From NCBI GenBank assembly GCA_002317305.1, contig DCIZ01000104.1, positions 1,428 through 13,299 on the forward strand: a stretch of DNA of 11,872 nt. The letters run 5' to 3'. The notes under the pieces were generated by a model that saw only the letters and a program-made list of their open reading frames with translations, was not told where the DNA came from and made no database searches. The stretch's first letter is position 1; every line of letters starts with the position of its first letter. Below, in pieces: positions 6,088 to 11,699 of this stretch. The translations under genes and the position numbers were made by a program. The DNA is from Campylobacter sp. UBA1713 (lineage in GTDB: Bacteria > Campylobacterota > Campylobacteria > Campylobacterales > Campylobacteraceae).

Positions 6088-6436
6088 CGTCATAACTCCT
6101 ATTTACATCTGCTTCGACTTGTGCCAAAAGTTCCGCCCTTTCAGCTTCGGTAAGTGTCGCTTCATATTCTCTTGCAAGTCTGTATGACTCCGTCTGCTCA
6201 TAAGGGACAAAGTCGTAACGCGGACGAGGCGAGTCGATGCGTTTTTTGAGTTTTGTTTTTAAAAATTTGATAAGCTCGCTGTTTGTTTTTAGTTTTTTTT
6301 GTAACTCTTGTTTTAGTTTTACCTCTCTTTGCTCGGCGTTTAGTAGTGAATTTAGTAGCTGTCTTTCGCTCATGTGTTCGTATTTTGCAAAATTTATCGT
6401 TTGTGTTGTTTGTGTTTTTTGTGCTGTTTGTGTCAT
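6065..6436 (-). CDS. Putative antitoxin, copy A
   Basis: A 123-residue hydrophilic protein upstream of and overlapping the RelE-like toxin, hence probably its antitoxin. I do not recognise a named antitoxin family. Visible parts are a polar Gln/Thr N-terminus, a conserved KYEHMSERQLL segment (about 19-29), a Lys/Glu-rich helix likely to form a coiled coil (EQREVKLKQELQKKLK onward), a RIDSPRPRYDF linker, and an acidic tail with four consecutive Asp residues. The first ATG follows AAGGAAC at a good spacing. The tail codons double as the Shine-Dalgarno and start of the toxin. Only about 40 bp separate it from the toxin of unit B, so both pairs may share one transcript. Confidence 0.75.
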   Translation of the reverse strand: MTQTAQKTQTTQTINFAKYEHMSERQLLNSLLNAEQREVKLKQELQKKLKTNSELIKFLKTKLKKRIDSPRPRYDFVPYEQTESYRLAREYEATLTEAERAELLAQVEADVNRSYDDDDEFSD

Positions 6437-6480
6437 TTTTGTTCCTTTTAAAAAAATACTTTTCTTTGATGAATTCTTTG

Positions 6481-6774
6481 TTAAATTTTGTATGTGTTTT
6501 CGTCTCGTTTGGAGATTTGGACTATTTGGACGATCTTAAACTCGCCGTTTTCTACGATGCCAACGATGCGAAAGTCGCCAACTCGCCAACGATAGTGGTT
6601 TTTGAAACCTTGCAAACGTTTAGCGTTTGGCAACGTGCAAGGATTCTCGCAAGCGGGCAACCTTACATATAGAAAAGCGGCGACTTTTACATAATCTTTT
6701 GGCTGGCTAACACGAAGTTTTTCCAAAAACTTTTCAGCTTTGTTGTTAATATCAATCCTCAAATTCGTCATCAT
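6481..6774 (-). CDS. RelE/ParE-family toxin, copy B
   Basis: The paralogue of the toxin at 5794. From ACENPCTLPNAKRLQGF to the C-terminus it is the same apart from Q for K in QISK. The N-terminal segment (for example NKAEKFLEKLRVSQPKDY) differs at many positions yet keeps the helix-helix pattern and a Pro-Lys-Asp. It has the same triple ATG arrangement (6780, 6774, 6771); AGGAG lies eight bases before the 6774 ATG, so that start is chosen. It overlaps its antitoxin by 23 bp. As a paralogue with changed helices it may bind its own antitoxin with different specificity; that is inference. Confidence 0.82.
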   Translation of the reverse strand: MMTNLRIDINNKAEKFLEKLRVSQPKDYVKVAAFLYVRLPACENPCTLPNAKRLQGFKNHYRWRVGDFRIVGIVENGEFKIVQIVQISKRDENTYKI

Positions 6775-7114
6775 CGTCATAACTCCTGTTAACATCTGCT
6801 TCGACTTGTGCTAAAAGTTCCGCCCTTTCAGCTTCGGTAAGTGTCGCTTCGTATTCTTTAAAAAATTTGTAAGACTCCGTCTGTTCATAAGGGACAAAGT
6901 CATAACGCGGACGAGGCGAGTCGATGCGTTTTTTGAGTTTTGTTTTTAAAAATTTGATAAGCTCGCTGTTTGTTTTTAGTTTTTTTTGTAACTCTTGTTT
7001 TAGTTTTACCTCTCTTTGTTCAGCGTTTAGTAAAGAAGTTAGTAGCTGTCTTTCGCTCATGTGTTCGTATTTTGCGAAATTTATCGTTTGTGTTTTTTGT
7101 GCTGTTTGTCTCAT
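6752..7114 (-). CDS. Putative antitoxin, copy B
   Basis: A 120-residue paralogue of the copy A antitoxin. It lacks three residues near the N-terminus (one Thr-Gln-Thr-like unit), reads SYKFFKEYEATLT where copy A has SYRLAREYEATLT, and ends DDDDEFED instead of DDDDEFSD. The rest, including the coiled-coil-like Lys/Glu helix, is nearly identical. The frame is open further upstream (to 7168), but ATG 7114 has AAGGAAC at a good distance and matches the start of copy A. The SYKFF/SYRLA difference lies in the part most likely to contact a toxin, matching the divergence of the toxin N-termini. Confidence 0.75.
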   Translation of the reverse strand: MRQTAQKTQTINFAKYEHMSERQLLTSLLNAEQREVKLKQELQKKLKTNSELIKFLKTKLKKRIDSPRPRYDFVPYEQTESYKFFKEYEATLTEAERAELLAQVEADVNRSYDDDDEFED

Positions 7115-7158
7115 TTTTTTGTTCCTTTTTTGTAGTGTTAGCATGAATTTTTTGAGAC

Positions 7159-7174
7159 ATTTTAGCAAATTTTA
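7159..7174 (-). promoter_or_regulatory. Putative promoter/operator of the tandem toxin-antitoxin operon
   Basis: On the minus strand GCTAAAATTT and GCTAAAATGT stand in tandem, giving two TAAAAT -10 boxes (7174-7169 and 7164-7159). Initiation from the second would be near 7152 with a leader of about 38 nt to the antitoxin ATG. TTTAAG just upstream fits the loose Campylobacter -35 region. The direct repeat could also be an operator. A further TATACT at 7229-7224 touches the palindromic element. Confidence 0.4.
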
Positions 7175-7230
7175 GCTTAAATGTTTGAAGTTTGGTAAAG
7201 AATTTCACAAGTTTTAGTGTAAAAGTATAA

Positions 7231-7274
7231 GCATCTCTAAAAAAACCGATTTGGCTCAGTTTTTAGAGATGCCA
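7231..7274. repeat. Palindromic element, complete copy 2
   Basis: The same element as at 5732-5776: GCATCTCTAAAAA (7231-7243) pairs with TTTTTAGAGATGC (7260-7272), the loop is the same apart from one extra A, and the trailing CCA is shared. It has the same orientation as copy 1. Together the two copies enclose exactly the tandem RelE-like pairs. It lies upstream of the antitoxin B promoter and downstream of the rplQ end. Confidence 0.85.
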
Positions 7275-7285
7275 TTAAGATAAAA

Positions 7286-7307
7286 TCGCTCTATTAGCAA
7301 GAAGCGA
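7286..7307 (-). terminator. Weak hairpin, possible end of the ribosomal operon
   Basis: Read on the minus strand, TCGCT and AGCGA form a 5-bp stem (six with a G-U pair) with a 10-12 base loop, followed by TTTTAT. It lies about 80 bp after the rplQ stop and is the only terminator-like structure there. The stem is short, so confidence is low. Confidence 0.25.
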
Positions 7308-7323
7308 CGTATTGCAAATTTGC

Positions 7324-7389
7324 AAAATTTACGCAAAAGTTACGCAAAAGTTACGCAAAAGTTACGCAAAAGTTACGCAAAAGTTACGC
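7324..7389. repeat. 11-bp tandem repeat running into the rplQ stop codon
   Basis: Five exact units of AAAAGTTACGC (7335-7389) follow one variant unit AAAATTTACGC (7324-7334). On the minus strand each unit reads GCGTAACTTTT. The first of these contains the last Ala codon (GCG) and the TAA stop of rplQ, so the array looks like an expansion of the gene's 3' end. There are no spacers, so it is not a CRISPR array. Confidence 0.9.
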
Positions 7390-7737
7390 CACTAGCTCAA
7401 TGTAAGCCATCTCCGCTGCGTCGCCTCGTCTAACGCGAGTCTTTACGATGCGTGTGTAACCGCCGTTTCTCTCAACAAATTTAGGCGCAACCTCTGTTAC
7501 TAGTTTGTTTGTCGTCTCTTTGTCCTGCAAAGCCGCAAAGACATATCTGTGCGCGTTTGAGTCGCCCTTTCTAGCACGAGTGATCAAGCCCTCAACGTAG
7601 CCACGAAGCTCTTTTGCCTTTGGCAAAGTGGTCTCTATCTTGCCAGCTTTTATGATAGCGATGGCAAGATTCTTCAAAAGCGCAGCACGGTGCGAGCTAG
7701 TTCGTCCTAGTTTTCTGTATCCGTGATTGTGTCTCAT
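7384..7737 (-). CDS. rplQ: 50S ribosomal protein L17
   Basis: A 117-residue ribosomal protein of the large subunit, located near the peptide exit tunnel. The start [17 protein letters not shown] is diagnostic for L17, as is [16 protein letters not shown] in the middle and [12 protein letters not shown] at the end. It is the last gene of the alpha-type operon. Its ATG overlaps the rpoA stop by four bases (ATGA), so translation is coupled. The stop codon is inside the first unit of an 11-bp tandem repeat. Confidence 0.97.
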   Translation of the reverse strand: MRHNHGYRKLGRTSSHRAALLKNLAIAIIKAGKIETTLPKAKELRGYVEGLITRARKGDSNAHRYVFAALQDKETTNKLVTEVAPKFVERNGGYTRIVKTRVRRGDAAEMAYIELVA

Positions 7738-8741
7738 TTTGATTCCTTTAACTCATTTATTTTGCGTCTAATGAGATCTTTGTTTTCGATAGTATCTTCA
7801 CCTATCGGATAGCCGATGTTCTCCATCGCCGCTTTTATCTCATCTATAGACTTTTTGCCAAGATTTTTGATCTCTTTTAGCTCGTCCTCGTCCATCAAAG
7901 CCAACTCGCCAATAAAGCGAATTTCTGACTTAATTAGGCAGTTTGAACTCCTTGAACTCAAACTAAGATTCTCGATACCCTCAAAAAGTTTTGCATGCTC
8001 GCCTTCACAACCAGGCTTTTTGACACTCAAATTTACCTCTGGTGTAATGTTTAAAACTTTGTTGAAAATCGACATCTGCTGATACATCGCCTCGATGGCA
8101 TTTTTAAACGCATCGACTGGTGTTACCTGTCCGTCAGTTGTGATGGTCATAACGATCTTTTCAAAGTCAGAATTTCCCTCAACAAGAATGTTTTCAATGT
8201 CATAATTAACATGTTTAACAGGCGTAAAAAAGGCATCCAAAGCGATGTAGTCGCTCTCTGTTGCTTCACGGATCTCCTCGCTTGGCACGTAACCGATTCC
8301 GCGTTCGATGATGACACTAAATTTGAGTTCAGCGTCTTCGTTTATGGTCGCCAAATATGAATCTGGATTGACGATCTCAACAAGGTCGTTGTTTAGGTCA
8401 CTACCTTTGATCTCTTTTGCACCCTTAAAGCTATACTCTACAACCTCCCTGTCCGCACCGCTTTTCAGCTTGAAACGAATGTTTTTTAGATTTATGATAA
8501 AGAGTGTAACGTCCTCAAACATTCCACGCAAGCTATCAAACTCATGACTAACGCCATCGATCTTCACTGCTGTCGGCGCAAAACCAACTGTGCTTGTGTA
8601 AAGTAGACGGCGGAGCGGATGAGCTAGCGTTACTGCGCAACCGTTTTCAAATGGATATGCTGTAACTCTAGCAATATTCTTACCAACATTTACTACCTCA
8701 ATTTCATTGGGCACATAAGGTGTAGTAGTAATCTTTTTCAT
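7734..8741 (-). CDS. rpoA: DNA-directed RNA polymerase subunit alpha
   Basis: Alpha dimerises to nucleate assembly of RNA polymerase and contacts activators and UP elements through its C-terminal domain. At 335 residues the length is normal. The N-terminal domain contains [19 protein letters not shown] and [16 protein letters not shown]. The C-terminal domain from about 260 carries the helix-hairpin-helix part [38 protein letters not shown] lies before the ATG. It is placed between rpsD (14-bp gap) and rplQ (4-bp overlap), the usual order. Confidence 0.98.
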   Translation of the reverse strand: MKKITTTPYVPNEIEVVNVGKNIARVTAYPFENGCAVTLAHPLRRLLYTSTVGFAPTAVKIDGVSHEFDSLRGMFEDVTLFIINLKNIRFKLKSGADREVVEYSFKGAKEIKGSDLNNDLVEIVNPDSYLATINEDAELKFSVIIERGIGYVPSEEIREATESDYIALDAFFTPVKHVNYDIENILVEGNSDFEKIVMTITTDGQVTPVDAFKNAIEAMYQQMSIFNKVLNITPEVNLSVKKPGCEGEHAKLFEGIENLSLSSRSSNCLIKSEIRFIGELALMDEDELKEIKNLGKKSIDEIKAAMENIGYPIGEDTIENKDLIRRKINELKESK

Positions 8742-8755
8742 CCAAATTCTCCTTG

Positions 8756-9382
8756 TTATTTAGAGTAAAGCTCTACGATATATCGCTCCTCAACTGGGAT
8801 AACAACCTCTTCTCTATCTGGGATTCGTGTGAAAATTCCGAATTTTTTATCTTTTTCCACATCCACCCACGCCGCGATTCCTGTTTGGTTTGTGAGCTCA
8901 ACCGCTTTTACTATCTGTGGATTGTTTTTGCTTCGCTCTATAACCTCGATCTTTTGTCCCGCTTTTACGCTGTATGACGGAATGTCAACTCTCTTGCCAT
9001 CGACCAAAATGTGCCCGTGAGTAACAAGCTGGCGCGCAAAACGTCTAGTTGTCGCAAAACCCATTCTGTAAACTACATTGTCTAGTCTCTGCTCCAAAAG
9101 CGATATCAAAAGCGATCCTGTGTTGCCATCTCTACGCGCCGCCTCTGCAAAAAGCCTGCTAAACTGCTTCTCGCTTAGCCCATACATAAATTTAGCCTTT
9201 TGCTTCTCTCTTAGCTGTGTGCCATATTCGCTAATCTTGCTGTGAGCCTGTCCATGTTGTCCTGGTGCAAATGGGCGTTTGTCGATCGCACTCTTTCCTG
9301 CCAATCTTCTCTCGCCTTTAAGTGCCAAGCTAACGCCAAGTCGTCTTTCTATCTTTTCAACTGGTCCTCTATATCTTGCCAT
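8756..9382 (-). CDS. rpsD: 30S ribosomal protein S4
   Basis: S4 is a primary binder of 16S rRNA that starts assembly of the 30S body. Seen here: N-terminal [19 protein letters not shown], the RRLAGKSAI and [10 protein letters not shown] segments, and the S4 RNA-binding domain around 97-160 ([20 protein letters not shown] onward, ending near [14 protein letters not shown]). The N-terminus lacks the zinc cysteines found in some S4 proteins. At 208 residues the length is standard. In E. coli S4 represses its own operon by binding the mRNA leader; the leader at 10284-10407 is the place to look for this here. Confidence 0.98.
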   Translation of the reverse strand: MARYRGPVEKIERRLGVSLALKGERRLAGKSAIDKRPFAPGQHGQAHSKISEYGTQLREKQKAKFMYGLSEKQFSRLFAEAARRDGNTGSLLISLLEQRLDNVVYRMGFATTRRFARQLVTHGHILVDGKRVDIPSYSVKAGQKIEVIERSKNNPQIVKAVELTNQTGIAAWVDVEKDKKFGIFTRIPDREEVVIPVEERYIVELYSK

Positions 9383-9397
9383 TGTATTCTCCTTAAC

Positions 9398-9787
9398 TTA
9401 CACTCTTCGGCGTTTTGGTGGTCTGCAACCATTGTGTGGAAGTGGTGTTACGTCTTTTAGAAATGTTACTCGAATTCCCTCGATGCTACCTACACTCTTA
9501 ACCGCCGTCTCACGTCCGCTACCTGGTCCTTGAACTTTGATGCCGACCTCTTTGATTCCGTGCTCTTTTGCCTTTGCTAGCGCATCCTCAACTGCCTGTT
9601 GCGCCGCATATGGCGTAGACTTTTTGCTACCTTTAAAGCCGAGATTTCCCGCACTACTCCACGCAATAGCGTTACCCATCTCATCTGTAACGGTGATCAT
9701 TGTGTTGTTAAAAGAAGCTGAAATGTGCACGATGCCTTTTGCTATATTTTTCTTAGCAACTCTTTTTTTGATTACTTTCTTTGCCAT
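9398..9787 (-). CDS. rpsK: 30S ribosomal protein S11
   Basis: S11 forms part of the 30S platform and the mRNA exit site. Recognised by [53 protein letters not shown] [13 protein letters not shown] and the basic end [13 protein letters not shown]. It has 129 residues with an extended Lys-rich N-terminus. AAGGAG precedes the ATG. It is separated from rpsD by 15 bp and from rpsM by 10 bp, in the usual operon order. Confidence 0.98.
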   Translation of the reverse strand: MAKKVIKKRVAKKNIAKGIVHISASFNNTMITVTDEMGNAIAWSSAGNLGFKGSKKSTPYAAQQAVEDALAKAKEHGIKEVGIKVQGPGSGRETAVKSVGSIEGIRVTFLKDVTPLPHNGCRPPKRRRV

Positions 9788-9797
9788 CTCTTACTCC

Positions 9798-10166
9798 TTA
9801 TTTAGTCGCCGCACCGACAGTTTTTCTCTTGCCTTTTCTAGTTCTAGCGTTTGTCTTTGTCTTTTGACCGCGAACTGGCAAGCCTTTTCTGTGGCGAAGT
9901 CCTCTGTAACTTCCCAAATCCATCAAAGCTTTGATGTTCATGGCAACCTCTTTTCGCAAGTCGCCCTCCACCACATAGTGCTCTTGGATCTCTTTTCGGA
10001 TAGCCGCCGCCTCGTCTTCACTAAGCTCATAGCCTCTCTTGTCATAAGAGATGCCAACCGCGTCAAGAATTTTTCTTGAATTGTAAAGACCGATGCCATA
10101 AATGTATGTCAAACCATACTCAATTCGTTTTTTATTTGGTAAATCAACACCTGCAATACGAGCCAT
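9798..10166 (-). CDS. rpsM: 30S ribosomal protein S13
   Basis: S13 sits in the 30S head and bridges to the 50S subunit, with its C-terminal tail reaching toward P-site tRNA. Recognised by [26 protein letters not shown], the helix-two-turn-helix region, [17 protein letters not shown] and the basic tail [10 protein letters not shown]. It has 122 residues. The ATG lies only three bases after the rpmJ stop, and the AAGGATAAA of the rpmJ end supplies its ribosome-binding site. Confidence 0.98.
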   Translation of the reverse strand: MARIAGVDLPNKKRIEYGLTYIYGIGLYNSRKILDAVGISYDKRGYELSEDEAAAIRKEIQEHYVVEGDLRKEVAMNIKALMDLGSYRGLRHRKGLPVRGQKTKTNARTRKGKRKTVGAATK

Positions 10167-10169
10167 GTT

Positions 10170-10283
10170 TTATCCTTGTCTTTGTTTGTGTTTTGGGTTT
10201 TCGCAGATAACGCGAACCACGCCTTTGCGTTTAATGACTTTGCATTTATCGCACATTGTCTTAACAGAAGGACGAACTTTCAT
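10170..10283 (-). CDS. rpmJ: 50S ribosomal protein L36
   Basis: A complete 37-residue L36 starting [20 protein letters not shown]. It is the zinc-binding (C+) form: C11, C14, C27 and H32 make the ribbon. L36 is the smallest large-subunit protein and helps organise 23S rRNA. The ATG has AGGAGA six to eleven bases upstream. It opens the alpha-type operon here, after a leader of about 124 nt with its own promoter, and its stop is three bases from the rpsM ATG. Confidence 0.97.
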   Translation of the reverse strand: MKVRPSVKTMCDKCKVIKRKGVVRVICENPKHKQRQG

Positions 10284-10419
10284 CTTTCTCTCCTAAATTT
10301 GAAATTACCACAAAACCTTACTGAATAGGACTTTGGAAATCCAGCTATTTTTAAAACCTGTGGCACGCTTTAAAAATACCTCTCCGTTCAGTTCTTTTTG
10401 CAAAAAGGGCTAGATTATA
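10284..10419 (-). promoter_or_regulatory. rpmJ-rplQ operon promoter and structured mRNA leader
   Basis: A perfect TATAAT box lies at 10419-10414 on the minus strand, predicting a start near 10407 and a leader of about 124 nt before the rpmJ ATG. The leader DNA has a 14-bp perfect palindrome CTTTTTGCAAAAAG (10394-10407), a 10-bp stem TATTTTTAAA/TTTAAAAATA (10346-10355 and 10369-10378) around a 13-base loop, and a small stem GGATTT/AAAGTCC (10328-10342, one G-U pair). In E. coli the alpha operon leader binds S4; whether this one does is unknown. Confidence 0.55.
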
Positions 10420-10442
10420 GCCAATAAATGCTTTAATTTGGC

Positions 10443-10661
10443 TTACTTATATCTAAAAGTAATTCTGCCCTTGTCAAGACTATACGGCGTGAGCTCAACT
10501 CTAACTCTGTCGCCCGGCATAATCTTTATGTAGTGCATACGCATCTTTCCTGCGATATGACACAAAATCACGTGCTTGTTGTCCAGTTCGACTTTAAAAG
10601 TCGCATTTGGCAACGCCTCGATGACACTGCCATCGATCTCGATTACATCGTCTTTTGCCAA
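10443..10661 (-). CDS. infA: Translation initiation factor IF-1
   Basis: IF-1 binds the A site of the 30S subunit and helps IF-2 and IF-3 during initiation. The 72 residues form one S1/OB-fold domain: [49 protein letters not shown], and the end [12 protein letters not shown]. The start codon is TTG: no in-frame ATG lies just upstream, GGAG stands five bases before the TTG, and the MAKDD start is as expected for the family. It precedes rpmJ by 159 bp. secY and map, often upstream in other bacteria, are not here; a divergent thioesterase gene is. Confidence 0.97.
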   Translation of the reverse strand: MAKDDVIEIDGSVIEALPNATFKVELDNKHVILCHIAGKMRMHYIKIMPGDRVRVELTPYSLDKGRITFRYK

Positions 10662-10797
10662 CTCTTCTCCTTTCGTAAAATTTGAATTTAAATGTAAAAA
10701 ATTTGAAATTTAGCAAATTTAGCCTTAAAAATCGCTTTTTTTATGCAAATTTCCGCACTCCGCTTTCTGAATGGAAAAAATATTAAACAAAAGTCGC

Positions 10798-10803
10798 TAT
10801 AAT
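10798..10803 (+). promoter_or_regulatory. Putative -10 box of the thioesterase gene
   Basis: TATAAT at 10798-10803, preceded by CGC, is a consensus -10 box; transcription would start near 10810, giving a leader of about 25 nt to the ATG at 10835. The rest of the 173-bp divergent region (10662-10834) is very A+T-rich with several AAATTTG words, and I see no equally clear promoter for infA. Confidence 0.6.
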
Positions 10804-10834
10804 AAAACTAAATTTAAAATTAAAGGAAATTTTT

Positions 10835-11242
10835 ATGAAAGATTTTGGCGAACCAAAGATAAAACTCGTTGCGATGCCAAGCGACACAAACCCCGCTGGC
10901 AACATTTTCGGCGGCTGGATTCTCTCTCAAATAGACCTAGCAGGCTACGCAGCGGCTATGGAGCTAGTAAGCGAGCGCGTGGTAACGGTTTCTGTAAAAG
11001 AGGTCATCTTTAAAGAGCCCGTTTTAATAGGCGATTTGGTAAGTTTTTACGCAAAAAACACAGCAGTCGGCAAGAGCTCCATCACGACAAAAGTCGAAGT
11101 TGTCGCACACAGACTAGACGCAAATGGCAACTCATTTTGCATCCCAGTAACGAGCGCAGAAGTGGTCTATGTGAGCGTCGACAAAGAGTGCAAAAACAAA
11201 CTTCCCATTAGCGAAGAGAAAAAACGCTTGCACGGGTTTTAG
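10835..11242 (+). CDS. Hotdog-fold acyl-CoA thioesterase (YciA-like)
   Basis: A 135-residue single-hotdog enzyme that hydrolyses acyl-CoA to free acid and CoA, usually as a hexamer. The signature is NPAGNIFGGWILSQID (19-34): the long helix with the catalytic Asp D34 and a GG turn. Downstream, VTVSVKEVIFKEPVLIGDLVSFYA fits the central strands. It closely resembles the Campylobacter Cj0915 / E. coli YciA group by memory. AAAGGA lies before the ATG. It is divergent from infA and followed by 630 bp of repeats. The substrate chain length cannot be read from sequence. Confidence 0.88.
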   Translation: MKDFGEPKIKLVAMPSDTNPAGNIFGGWILSQIDLAGYAAAMELVSERVVTVSVKEVIFKEPVLIGDLVSFYAKNTAVGKSSITTKVEVVAHRLDANGNSFCIPVTSAEVVYVSVDKECKNKLPISEEKKRLHGF

Positions 11243-11329
11243 GCAAATTTGAAATTTGGGTTACAAATTTACATATGTTTAGAAAAACAAAATTGCGGAA
11301 AATGGAAATTTGTAAATTTCGAAAATTGA

Positions 11330-11501
11330 CAAACCAACGCTGTCATTCTGAGAGAGGCGTAAGCCGACCGAAGAATCCCCTGAAATTTGAAGGAGTAAAA
11401 AGTCAAATTCACGAAAAAGCAAATTTGACTTTTTCCGCCATCGCCAGGCAGGGGATTCTTCGGTCGGCTTTGCCTCCCTCAGAATGACGGCGTTTGGTTT
11501 G
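11330..11501. repeat. Large palindrome of two inverted GTCATTCTGAG-type repeats
   Basis: Arms of about 52 bases (roughly 11330-11382 and 11449-11501) are inverted repeats with only a few mismatches and one-base gaps; the core GCCGACCGAAGAATCCCCTG is exact in both. Nested inside is a perfect 12-bp inverted repeat, AAAAAGTCAAAT (11397-11408) and ATTTGACTTTTT (11423-11434). No ORF inside is credible. GTCATTCTGAG...AAGAATC-type dispersed intergenic repeats are known from several bacterial genomes; this looks like a head-to-head pair or a MITE-like unit. Confidence 0.8.
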
Positions 11502-11593
11502 ACTTTTTTCGCATTTTGAGAATTTTCTCTCTCGACGTTAATTTGACGTTAAGAGCATAAATTCGCAAAAATGCGAAACGCAGATGCGAAGCC

Positions 11594-11690
11594 GTCATTC
11601 TGAGGGGAGCAAAGCGACCCGAATAATCCCCTGAAATTTGAGCGAGTAGAATCTTTAAATTTACAAAAAAGCAAATTTTTCGCATTTTCG
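11594..11690 (+). repeat. Third, unpaired copy of the GTCATTCTGAG-type repeat
   Basis: From GTCATTCTGAG at 11594 through AATCCCCTGAAATTTGA and a following AAAAAAGCAAATTT segment, this stretch aligns with the left arm and interior of the element at 11342-11434. It has diverged more (for example GACCCGAATAATC for GACCGAAGAATC) and has no inverted partner nearby. Just before it, GACGTTAA occurs twice (around 11534-11552) as a short direct repeat. Confidence 0.7.
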
Positions 11691-11699
11691 ATAACCGCA

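Larger units (their letters stand above)
5790..6449. repeat. Tandem duplication, unit A (RelE-like toxin-antitoxin pair)
   Basis: This 660-bp unit repeats at 6477-7129 in the same orientation. It runs from TTTGTTAAAT just after the toxin stop to GTTCCTTTT upstream of the antitoxin. Units are near-identical except for about 80 bp in the toxin N-terminal half (5973-6052 here), a few substitutions in the middle of the antitoxin gene and a 9-bp length difference near the antitoxin start. Units are separated by 27 bp. Confidence 0.85.
6477..7129. repeat. Tandem duplication, unit B (RelE-like toxin-antitoxin pair)
   Basis: The second copy of the unit at 5790-6449. The 5' part of each unit (6477-6659 versus 5790-5972) differs at only about five bases by eye, and the antitoxin parts are almost as close, while 6660-6739 shows little similarity to its counterpart. 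This unit has the promoter-like region upstream (7159-7174) and is probably the first transcribed. Confidence 0.85.

Noticed and set aside
6237..6672. Hydrophobic plus-strand frames across the tandem toxin-antitoxin units, repeated in both units.
   Set aside because: They look like small membrane proteins but are the antisense of Lys/Glu-rich antitoxin helices (AAA/GAA codons read as Phe, Leu and Ser); the minus-strand genes have proper starts and known toxin motifs.
5732..7274. Interpretation of the palindromes as integron attC sites flanking gene cassettes.
   Set aside because: The GTTRRRY/RYYYAAC core sites of attC are missing and no integrase is in the window; also two units lie between the two palindromes rather than one per site.
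7324..7389. Possible CRISPR array.
   Set aside because: The 11-bp units are directly adjacent without spacers and there are no cas genes in the window.
9537..10079. A 180-codon plus-strand frame opposite rpsK and rpsM.
   Set aside because: Shadow of two unmistakable ribosomal protein genes.
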